This document shows positions 6,401 to 11,549 of a stretch of DNA of 13,185 bases, piece by piece. The notes beneath the pieces are model-generated. The model did no database searches. It had not been told where the DNA came from and worked only from the letters and a program-made list of their open reading frames with translations. Source of the stretch: Bacillota bacterium (GTDB lineage Bacteria; Bacillota; Dethiobacteria; DTU022); contig JAAZPS010000166.1 in assembly GCA_012797095.1 (NCBI GenBank), positions 1 through 13,185 on the forward strand, in the 5' to 3' direction. The translations under genes and the position numbers were made by a program. Within the stretch, counting starts at the first letter, position 1, and each line of letters opens with the position of its first letter.

Positions 6401-7952
6401 GTTCATCCGTAAAACCTTCAAGATGCCCTTTCAGAATGCCTTCGAGATCCCCGGGCAGACTATCCTCAAGGTCTTCCACCGAGGCAGAAACCGCCTCCAG
6501 GATAGTGGCCAGGGACTTGGCATATTCACCATCATCTTCACCGTCTTCACCGGCAGTAAACTTCTCGAGAAGCGGCTCCAGATCGCCCCGCTCGATCTTC
6601 TTGCCGGCAACCCAGGCGGCCACCTCGGCCCAGTAGTTCAAAAAGGCGGCCACATGGTCTTCGACAGCTTCTTGATTGGTCACTTCACCCTGGATATCTT
6701 CCATACATCCCGAGGGGTCGCTCTCCTCCGGGAACGGCGCGTATTCGCTGTAATGGTCCATGATCGATTCGAATTCCGCCCCGATGGCGGTGAGCACACC
6801 GTCATCGCCGAGAAGACCTTCCTTGAGATCGCCGAGGAGCCCCTCATCCCCTCCGGAAACCCCGAGCAGAACTTTAAAAAGTTCTGGATACGCCCCTTTA
6901 TAGGGCTTGCCCTCTTCTGGAATCCCGCCAATATCGGTCAGCTCATCCAGCAAGGGCTTCACCAGATCGATCAGCGTATCCTGATCGAGAATATAGTCGG
7001 TGATCTGCCCGGCGATGCGGGCGATCACCCCGGAATCTTCGTCTTCATCCGGATCTTCGGGCCCCAGAAGAAGCGCCTTCAGATCGGCCACGGCCTGTTC
7101 GAACCGGGTATCTGCATCCAGGTTATCACCCAGCCGGTCGACAAACCAGCCCCCGATATCCTCCCATTTATCCAGCCCCAGGGAAGCCTGCACCCTGTCA
7201 AGATAACCGGTCACTCTCCGATCATCCTTGACCCCCTCGGCGAAATCCATGACGGGCTGTTCAAAGATCTCGATCAGCTTTTCGGCAAAACCGGTGATCG
7301 CCTCGATCAGCTCGCCCTCCCCGACATTCTCGATAAACCGATCGAGATGCGCCATAACGTAATAGACGATCTCGAAGACAAACTCATTGATCCGATCATC
7401 TTCCAGCAGGGAGACAACCACCTTCTGCAGGTACGAGACGATGGACGGATCCTGCAGCAGGGCGGCCAGGTCAAAGGTGATCTGCTCCACGAATTGCAAG
7501 AAATCATCTTCCCGGAGATGCTGGGCGATGACACTGCCCAGGATCTCGGTCAGCCGATCGTCGCGCAGCGTCCCTACTACCAGGGCCTCCAGATCATAAT
7601 TCGCGATCCGCTCATCAGCCATGATCTCGTCGAGGACCTCCCCGAGAACCTCCCTGAGCCTTTCATCCTCCAGCAGCAGCTTAAGGTATTCCTCGACAGT
7701 ACCCAGCAGGGGCCCCAAGATGCTCTCTTTATTCTCCTCCGACGGTCCGGCAAAAGTCTGACTGTTAGGGTCAAACATGGTGCCGAGCAGTGAAGCTGAT
7801 TGCCGGAAAGGGCTTTTCGAAGCCGCTGCGCCAGCAGCAGCGCCGCCGCCGGCAGATGCTGCAACTGTCCCGGCCATACCGGCAACGGGATTCAGCAAAA
7901 GCGCCAGCGCCAGCACCGTTACCAGGATGTACTTTCCGCTTTTCAGTCTCAT
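3486..7952 (-). CDS. Very large secreted alpha-helical repeat protein (1488 aa)
   Basis: I do not recognise this family. A signal peptide (basic start, core about 8-22, likely cleavage after GMA at 27) has no lipobox and leads into an Ala/Gly-rich stretch (27-46). Repeat block A (94-206) has D-x-R-L-like motifs at 96, 113, 131, 148, 168, 185 and 203. A more divergent helical part follows, with acidic loops near 299-306 and 468-476. LP[L/F] repeats occur at 608 and 636, and a DDPRV/EERL pair near 674-691. Block B has motif positions at 998, 1019, 1036, 1053 and 1070. An aromatic, non-repeat insert spans about 1088-1205. The C-terminal helices (1206-1454) are followed by a Pro/Gly/Ala-rich tail (1455-1488). 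Only four cysteines are present (416, 1094, 1157, 1268). The protein is strongly acidic. The start has a GGGGG-type ribosome binding site 7 nt upstream. It is the first gene of the three-gene unit. It is probably a long extracytoplasmic alpha-solenoid scaffold or binding surface; this is inference. Confidence 0.85.
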   Translation of the reverse strand: MRLKSGKYILVTVLALALLLNPVAGMAGTVAASAGGGAAAGAAASKSPFRQSASLLGTMFDPNSQTFAGPSEENKESILGPLLGTVEEYLKLLLEDERLREVLGEVLDEIMADERIANYDLEALVVGTLRDDRLTEILGSVIAQHLREDDFLQFVEQITFDLAALLQDPSIVSYLQKVVVSLLEDDRINEFVFEIVYYVMAHLDRFIENVGEGELIEAITGFAEKLIEIFEQPVMDFAEGVKDDRRVTGYLDRVQASLGLDKWEDIGGWFVDRLGDNLDADTRFEQAVADLKALLLGPEDPDEDEDSGVIARIAGQITDYILDQDTLIDLVKPLLDELTDIGGIPEEGKPYKGAYPELFKVLLGVSGGDEGLLGDLKEGLLGDDGVLTAIGAEFESIMDHYSEYAPFPEESDPSGCMEDIQGEVTNQEAVEDHVAAFLNYWAEVAAWVAGKKIERGDLEPLLEKFTAGEDGEDDGEYAKSLATILEAVSASVEDLEDSLPGDLEGILKGHLEGFTDELESFLKDLLDGEGGLLDEVAPVMKAIITEKLEVLIDSGELTELLEGKGDVLLEVLLGLLTGLFEDLDLDLGLDQANGGGVQEILDNIALELPFAALTDLIDTNEVRKLIGELAALIDSLPLEEVVPFVRDNSDELGYTIAETLLNGLADGVENPEPDDPRVAVVMELLLTEERLRQLYLDLGGIDPDKVTDESGVLTVILAVLLEVAGDETRIEHFRAKMAGESEPVVENLLDYGKKFSDWLLGSLRSFAGPFIKRALASFLLFTPRGYSDELEGEPADWISYERFADDAAEGRQLAGEILTRSMAARFVDESISSFLVEHRAVEDFATPQRLGVLQHFIAEIAGAEQLKSINAQISAEKIFELVGTGLPRLQGETLPALIKPDSLTRDLNAILAELLPSAPIHLSLESFSLNAGEILGKVTGFIDEKLPLLRKEVDGMARPLGNLPAGLLDDEAIRKAKDEILAGIPRPALDLVAEILDDERMEELLADVIEKVIGKVMADEGIMDSAFKLAGDIVSDPELKSTVEEAMVTILTGHDLPLLLGDLVGDLLEDEALLTFVEELLDTSRMIAVGGYSCPSNNEFYKPKQFLGSDSNGNYPLHGFEGEEDLPAPFEFETQTVKIEMLNLSVQADYFFFEMGCNNGLYMFTQELLNWMDPGKAFNPDYPTPGSYLRSYLPQVYLAENRVRDNIAKPVTALILGTVAGTIGDLSGERQWIEDFLLNGEGLPLEPLQIVAQFLKEDANLPGIIGSCFKLLEEPYNSMTKVLNNNVEIEGLIKEAFAALPLEEGAAYLKDNRALEGLLDDTGIDIDLAPLQPLLKIDRELPRALLRRAQTFPASRVTNFLTVKERLYRTTYMVEDVKARFMTELLTDPDLIRLESDLAREKVQEANYSLAEGVFNVSEKFVNNGDLIDHLGKMVFDFIGEQFKKAKKLIRFLFGRPGDGPERALAPALPGPAGLDRRSGVLWTKEVA
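3494..3500 (-). promoter_or_regulatory. Ribosome binding site deciding the start of the smaller repeat gene
   Basis: On the minus strand AAGGAGG lies 4 nt before ATG 3489 and 7 nt before ATG 3486. It is inside the last codons of the larger repeat gene, whose TGA stop (3488-3486) is embedded in the ATGATG. Translation of the two proteins is therefore probably coupled. Confidence 0.75.
4734..4967 (-). repeat. Protein-level helical repeat block B in the large repeat protein
   Basis: Residues 996-1073 carry DDERM, ADEGI, SDPEL, GHDL and EDEAL motif positions at 998, 1019, 1036, 1053 and 1070. The spacings are 21, 17, 17 and 17 residues, so nearly every helix has the same length. The block lies just before the aromatic insert. 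It has the same motif and period as block A but is separated from it by nearly 800 residues. Confidence 0.65.
7335..7673 (-). repeat. Protein-level helical repeat block A in the large repeat protein
   Basis: Residues 94-206 carry seven consecutive motif positions: EDERL, ADERI, RDDRL, REDDF, QDPSI, EDDRI and HLDRF. The spacings are 17, 18, 17, 20, 17 and 18 residues. Each motif starts an amphipathic helix of about 14 residues. The block sits at the same place relative to the signal peptide as the repeat block of the smaller paralogue, which supports common descent. Confidence 0.7.
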
Positions 7953-8009
7953 CCAGCTACCCCCTTATCAAGCCTCAAGAAATATTTTTTACCTGAACAA
8001 CCTGTTTCA

Positions 8010-8038
8010 CGGTCAGCATCCGGCGCGGTCCCTGACCG
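8010..8038 (-). other. Stem-loop between symporter gene and large repeat gene
   Basis: CGGTCAG (8010-8016) pairs perfectly with CTGACCG (8032-8038). It is the only clear structure in the 184-bp spacer between the symporter stop (8137) and the repeat gene start (7952). No T-run follows on the minus strand, so termination of the symporter transcript here is possible but not supported. I also found no convincing promoter for the repeat gene in this spacer. Confidence 0.35.
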
Positions 8039-8136
8039 GATCATCCCCGGAGAGCGGGCGTCCTATTTCTTTCAAGCGTGATTGCCTGCATTCGCCTCGG
8101 CCAGAACTGATCGCCGATCCTGTCACACAAACTTCC

Positions 8137-9516
8137 CTAAACGCGTCCTTTTCTGAAAATCAGGAAGTACCAACCGCAGAAGAGGAGCCCTCCGTAGAGC
8201 GCCGCCAGCCCGGCAGCAGCAGCCAGATAACTCAGCCCGCCGAACACCGGAAAGTTCATGAAGAAAAATAACGGTAGCGCGACGATAAAGCTCAGCCCCC
8301 CGGCATAGGCCAGGTCACGGATAAACGGGTCCTCCAGATCCGGATCCAGCACCCTGATCAGGGCGATGGAAGAAGAGATCGTCCCCGTTAAGAATCCGAA
8401 CAGGGCAGCCTCCCTGCCGATATTTCTTTCCCGACATACCCTTCCCAACACCAGATTAACGCCAAGCAGGGTCAACCCCGCACCGCCCAGAGAGAGAAGG
8501 AGAGTCTCCCACAGATTGGCCAGGGTGATCACCAACGGTATGGCAGCGATCGCCGCAACGATCATGAAGTCGACCGCTACGCCGAGAAGGCGGTCCAGAA
8601 TATCGCGGTTGATCAGATAATCGATCTTGAGCAAACGCAGCACCCGCCTTATCGCCAGGCCGATCAACAGGGCAAAGATATAGTTAAAATTAAACAGCGT
8701 CTCCGTTACGATGACCATCCCGGCGCTGAAGTTATGGACCATCACCAGGGCAAGCACCTTCAACAGGCCGTACAGCACCAGAACGGCAAAGCCGATCACC
8801 GCCAGATGCACCGAAAATGTTTCCACTGCCTGACCGTGTGTGGTCAGCAGGCCGGCGATCTTTTTATCTTCGCCGGAATCGGTGATGCCGCTCTGAACCG
8901 AAACGCTCCCTTCGCCCGAAATCGTGGGGATAAAACCCCATTTTTTAGCCCCGATGATATAGCCCAGGCCGAAAAGATAGGCCACCAGAAAACCAAAAGA
9001 GCTAAAGGCAAAGGCGATACTCCGTCCCCCGGTAAAACCGAGCTGCTGCTCCAGATAGCCCCCAAAATAGCCGGCGATGGCCGGGTCAAAACCCTGCCCC
9101 AGCATCAGCATCGAGCCAAAACCGCGGAACAACCCCGGGTTGATCAACAATACGACAAAGAAGGTAAACACTATTCCAACAACCAGTTGAAAAGAGAGTA
9201 GGATCGTGATCACAGCAGTTGTTTTCAGAATCCCCTTCTTTTTGCCCTGCTCAGCCGGCCACCCCCTCAGACCGATGATGATGAAGATCACGGTGATCAG
9301 GTTAAAGACTACAAAATCAGCATCTTCCCCCGCTGGTGCGCCCACCAGACCCAGAAACCCCGGCCCGATTACAAGCAGGATGAACCCGGCGATGATTGAA
9401 CCTGGAATGAGATACCTCTGAAATATTTTGAACTGGCTGCGAATAAACACCCCTACAAGCAAGGCCATGCTCAGATAACCGAAAAGCATGATCGAGCCGG
9501 CGCTGATCTCACCCAA
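8137..9516 (-). CDS. gltS: Sodium/glutamate symporter, GltS family (divergent)
   Basis: The 459-residue protein has about ten to twelve hydrophobic segments and the overall plan of GltS-type carriers, which bring in glutamate with sodium across the cytoplasmic membrane. An IPGSIIAGF segment (37-45) corresponds to the family's early IPxxxxGG helix. A Gly-rich re-entrant stretch, MLMLGQGFDPAIAGYFGG (136-153), lies where the GGHGTA motif is expected. A second Gly/Ser/Thr stretch, FGFLTGTISSSIALIRV (373-389), stands where GLGATPTAIA is usual. A polar cytosolic loop lies at about 189-229. Both motif regions differ from classical GltS, so the substrate is less sure than the family. The start is a TTG with AGGGGG 7 nt upstream; the next in-frame ATG (9489) has no such site. 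A good promoter lies at 9635-9663. Alternative: another anion or amino-acid carrier of the same superfamily. Confidence 0.75.
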   Translation of the reverse strand: MGEISAGSIMLFGYLSMALLVGVFIRSQFKIFQRYLIPGSIIAGFILLVIGPGFLGLVGAPAGEDADFVVFNLITVIFIIIGLRGWPAEQGKKKGILKTTAVITILLSFQLVVGIVFTFFVVLLINPGLFRGFGSMLMLGQGFDPAIAGYFGGYLEQQLGFTGGRSIAFAFSSFGFLVAYLFGLGYIIGAKKWGFIPTISGEGSVSVQSGITDSGEDKKIAGLLTTHGQAVETFSVHLAVIGFAVLVLYGLLKVLALVMVHNFSAGMVIVTETLFNFNYIFALLIGLAIRRVLRLLKIDYLINRDILDRLLGVAVDFMIVAAIAAIPLVITLANLWETLLLSLGGAGLTLLGVNLVLGRVCRERNIGREAALFGFLTGTISSSIALIRVLDPDLEDPFIRDLAYAGGLSFIVALPLFFFMNFPVFGGLSYLAAAAGLAALYGGLLFCGWYFLIFRKGRV

Positions 9517-9523
9517 TCCGTTT

Positions 9524-9529
9524 CCCCCT
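9524..9529 (-). promoter_or_regulatory. Ribosome binding site supporting a TTG start for the symporter
   Basis: AGGGGG lies 7 nt before the TTG at 9516-9514. The alternative ATG at 9489 has no purine-rich site in front of it, so the TTG is the better start. Confidence 0.6.
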
Positions 9530-9634
9530 GTTCAGGCCGTCCCGGAGCCGCCCAATCTATCCCCTGGGTGCCATCCGGGAATTGCAGCGACATTCGTAGG
9601 ATTAACTTTTCAGTATTTTCTTGCTATAGTAAAC

Positions 9635-9663
9635 ATTATACTTTAATTGCGCTGCGGCTTCAA
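9635..9663 (-). promoter_or_regulatory. Sigma-A-type promoter for the symporter gene
   Basis: On the minus strand TTGAAG (9663-9658) is followed after exactly 17 bp by TATAAT (9640-9635), a perfect -10 box and a four-of-six -35 box. Transcription would start near 9628, giving a leader of about 110 nt before the TTG start. It may also serve the repeat-protein genes if there is read-through. Confidence 0.65.
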
Positions 9664-9665
9664 CC

Positions 9666-9749
9666 GGAATTTTAAATTATTGTGTTCAATCCGTGATAAT
9701 GTCACCTTGTTAATTACTTTGATAAAATGTCACCTGGGAATTTTAAATT
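9666..9749. repeat. Two interleaved pairs of direct repeats upstream of the symporter promoter
   Basis: GGAATTTTAAATT occurs at 9666-9678 and 9737-9749. Between these, AATGTCACCT occurs at 9698-9707 and 9726-9735, each preceded by GATA (GATAATGTCACCT and GATAAAATGTCACCT). The order is A-B-B-A, all in the same orientation. The first B is also part of an inverted repeat, GTGA-N5-TCAC (9693-9705). The block begins 2 bp upstream of the -35 box. It could be an operator array, or the remnant of a mobile-element end with repeated transposase sites. Confidence 0.55.
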
Positions 9750-9892
9750 TTCCCGGTTCCAATCTGTTCTATCTCTCCGCCGGCAACTGTCGGACAGCGT
9801 CGGTCATCCTGAAGAGGATCTAGCCGAACTCCCGGGCAGGCCTACCCCTGAATGATCCTGTACCATTGCGTTCTACATATACTTCACAAATC

Positions 9893-9906
9893 CTTCAATA
9901 TTGAAG
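9893..9906. promoter_or_regulatory. Perfect 14-bp palindrome, candidate operator
   Basis: CTTCAATATTGAAG is a perfect palindrome in the AT-rich part of the divergent intergenic region. It lies 270 bp upstream of the thiolase start and about 140 bp upstream of the best -10 candidate for that gene. A partial further copy of the half-site (CTGAAG) follows at 9919-9924. Dimeric regulators often bind such sites; which one, if any, cannot be said. Confidence 0.35.
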
Positions 9907-10042
9907 ATAGTTTATAGTCTGAAGTTACAGCAGCATGATCCGGTTAAGAAGCAACCTGACAGGAATATACGGGCGACCCCGGCATCATTTAGAAAAAGTT
10001 TAATAAACACTCAAGAAGGAATTATCCAAATAAGTAGAGAAC

Positions 10043-10048
10043 TATAAT
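10043..10048 (+). promoter_or_regulatory. Candidate -10 box for the thiolase gene
   Basis: TATAAT stands 115 bp upstream of the thiolase start in AT-rich DNA. At 16-18 bp upstream the -35 region (around AATTAT) is a poor match to TTGACA, so an activator may be needed or the true promoter may lie elsewhere. This is the best plus-strand candidate I can find. Confidence 0.35.
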
Positions 10049-10148
10049 AATACGCTGTAAATTACAGGATTGGGTTTTAACTATCGTGTTTTTGTATTAC
10101 TATCCAATGAACATCGTGAATATCACAATAATAAATCCATGCGAAAAT

Positions 10149-10155
10149 AAGGAGG
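10149..10155 (+). promoter_or_regulatory. Ribosome binding site deciding the thiolase start
   Basis: AAGGAGG lies 8 nt before ATG 10164. The frame is open further upstream to an ATG at 10086, but that would add 26 Tyr/Ile/Asn-rich residues not found in thiolases and would place this strong site inside the gene. Confidence 0.85.
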
Positions 10156-10163
10156 TTCAAGGT

Positions 10164-11339
10164 ATGCTAAAAGAGTGTGTTATTGTCGACGGAGTGAGGA
10201 CCCCCAACGGCAGGGCCCATGCCGAGAAAGGCTGGTTCAGAAAGCGCACCCCTGACGAACTGTTAACCGCAGTCTATGATGCCCTTTTCGAACGGAACAA
10301 GGCGGTCAATCCGGAAGAGGTGGAAGCTGTTTTTATCGGTTGCGCCAATCAGATCGGCATGCAGAATGATATCGGCAGACTGGCCTGGCTGGCCGGCGGT
10401 TACCCTGAAGATATCCCGACCAACACGATCAACCAGCAGTGCCCCTCGGGAATGTCCGCCATCGAGCACGCCGCCCGGGCGATCAGGTGCGGTGAGGGCG
10501 AAATCTTCGTCGCCGGCGGGGTTGAAGATATGCTCAACGTGAAGATGGGTATGGGCATGGAACCCCCGATGCGGCTTTACGAAAGGTACAATCCCATGGA
10601 GCTGCCGATGGGGCCGACAGCGGAAAAAGTAGCGGAAAAATGGAACGTCAGCGTTGAAGATATGATCGAGGTGGCCTACTACAGCCACAAGAACGCCGCG
10701 GCAGCCCGCGACGCCGGTAAATTTGCCCATGAAATCGTCCCCGTGGAGGGGCACACCGAGGAAGGGGAAAAATTCATGGTTGACCGCGATCAATGGATCC
10801 GGGACAACATTTCCCGTGAACAGATGGCCGGGATGCCCACCCCCTTCAAGGAAAACGGAGTCATCACCGCCGCATTTTCCTCTCCCCTGACCCAGGGAGC
10901 CTGCGCCCTGCTGCTGATGGAACGCGGCAAAGCTGATGAGCTGGGCTTGAGCTATCACCTGCGCTACCGGGCCGGGGTCATGGCCGGTTGCGATCCCACC
11001 GTTATGGGGATCGGCCCGCTCAACGCTGTGAGCAAGCTGTTCAAGAGATACAACCTCACCGCCGACGATATCGATGTGGTCGAGCTCAACGAAGCTTTTG
11101 CCAGTCAGGCTCTGGCCTGTCTGCGGGAACTGGGCCTGGAGGAAAATGCACCGTTCAAGAAAACCAACCTGTGGGGCGGGGCCCTCGCTCTGGGTCATCC
11201 CCTCGGCGAATCGGGCGCCCGCATCGTCATCACCCTGAACAACGTCATGAAATACGAGCGCCCCGAAGCAAAATTGGGCCTGGCTTCCCTCTGCGGCGGT
11301 TTCGGCAACGGCAACGCCACCCTCTGGGAAAAGGTATAG
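10164..11339 (+). CDS. Thiolase (acetyl-CoA acetyltransferase / 3-ketoacyl-CoA thiolase family)
   Basis: Thiolases cleave 3-ketoacyl-CoA with CoA, or condense two acyl-CoA units, in the cytoplasm. The 391-residue length is typical. The nucleophile region is NQQCPSGMSA with C93. GGVEDM follows at 118-123, then NEAFA at 309-313, the catalytic histidine in GGALALGHPLGESGAR (H345), and the second cysteine in CGGFGNGNATLWE (C377). All catalytic residues are therefore present. Some usually conserved stretches are unusual: GVITAAFSSPLTQGACA (232-248) replaces the common GTVTAGNSS...DGAAA, and PMGPTAEKVA (148-157) replaces xMGMTAExVA. The gene stands alone, without dehydrogenase or hydratase partners in the window, so I cannot choose between acetoacetyl-CoA formation and fatty-acid breakdown. 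A strong terminator follows. The thiolase family is sure; the substrate is not. Confidence 0.92.
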   Translation: MLKECVIVDGVRTPNGRAHAEKGWFRKRTPDELLTAVYDALFERNKAVNPEEVEAVFIGCANQIGMQNDIGRLAWLAGGYPEDIPTNTINQQCPSGMSAIEHAARAIRCGEGEIFVAGGVEDMLNVKMGMGMEPPMRLYERYNPMELPMGPTAEKVAEKWNVSVEDMIEVAYYSHKNAAAARDAGKFAHEIVPVEGHTEEGEKFMVDRDQWIRDNISREQMAGMPTPFKENGVITAAFSSPLTQGACALLLMERGKADELGLSYHLRYRAGVMAGCDPTVMGIGPLNAVSKLFKRYNLTADDIDVVELNEAFASQALACLRELGLEENAPFKKTNLWGGALALGHPLGESGARIVITLNNVMKYERPEAKLGLASLCGGFGNGNATLWEKV

Positions 11340-11378
11340 CTCACCCACAGTCCAGGCACTCCACCGAAGAAAAGGTAT

Positions 11379-11415
11379 GGGGCAAGCGCAATTTTTCAAG
11401 CTTGTCCCTTTTTTT
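11379..11415 (+). terminator. Rho-independent terminator of the thiolase gene
   Basis: GGGGCAAGC (11379-11387) pairs with GCTTGTCCC (11400-11408), nine pairs with one G-U, around a 12-nt loop. It is followed at once by seven T (11409-11415). It lies 40 bp after the thiolase stop and separates that gene from the methyltransferase gene. Confidence 0.88.
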
Positions 11416-11533
11416 GTCCACGATCTCCCTTCCGCCAGCAGCGATAAACCGGTGCGGCCCGGAAGCGGCAGCTGCTTCAGCACGAATCAGGGCAGGATTT
11501 AACCACGCCCGGGTGGAAGGATCATCAAACTTC

Positions 11534-11542
11534 GGGGGGGGG
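11534..11542 (+). promoter_or_regulatory. Run of nine G acting as ribosome binding site of the methyltransferase
   Basis: A G9 homopolymer ends 7 nt before the TTG start at 11550 and is the only purine-rich site there. Such tracts are prone to slippage. A change in length would alter the spacing of the binding site rather than the reading frame. Confidence 0.5.
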
Positions 11543-11549
11543 ATCATCA

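Larger units (their letters stand above)
9517..10163. other. 647-bp divergent intergenic region between symporter and thiolase genes
   Basis: No gene is supported here. The part nearest the symporter holds its leader (about 110 nt) and promoter. From about 9664 to 9760 it is AT-rich with interleaved direct repeats. From about 9776 to 9870 it is GC-rich with no open frame of note, only small palindromes such as CTGTCGGACAG (9787-9797). From about 9880 to 10160 it is AT-rich again, with a 14-bp palindrome, a candidate -10 box and the thiolase ribosome binding site. The GC-rich island could be a relic of coding DNA or a small RNA; I see nothing that decides between them. Confidence 0.6.

Noticed and set aside
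6423..7793. Long plus-strand open frame (456 codons) opposite the large repeat gene, with similar ones at 4599-5624, 3627-4523, 2527-3360 and 1324-1971
   Set aside because: These run antisense to the clearly coding repeat genes and mirror their codon pattern. The translations are rich in Gln, Ile, Pro, Gly and His with no hydrophobic-core logic or ribosome binding sites. The many opposite frames are a by-product of biased codon use in GC-rich repeat genes.
1303..7952. CRISPR array or DNA-level tandem repeat
   Set aside because: The repeats are at protein level only. The nucleotide copies have diverged, and no regular repeat-spacer pattern exists anywhere in the window.
8010..8038. Stem-loop as a definite terminator of the symporter gene
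   Set aside because: The stem is perfect but no T-run follows it on the minus strand, so it is listed only as a structure.
10086..10163. N-terminal extension of the thiolase from ATG 10086
   Set aside because: The extra residues do not belong to thiolases and the strong AAGGAGG at 10149-10155 marks ATG 10164 as the start.
10263..11483. Minus-strand open frame of 406 codons opposite the thiolase
   Set aside because: It is the shadow of a gene with all thiolase catalytic motifs and it runs through the thiolase terminator.
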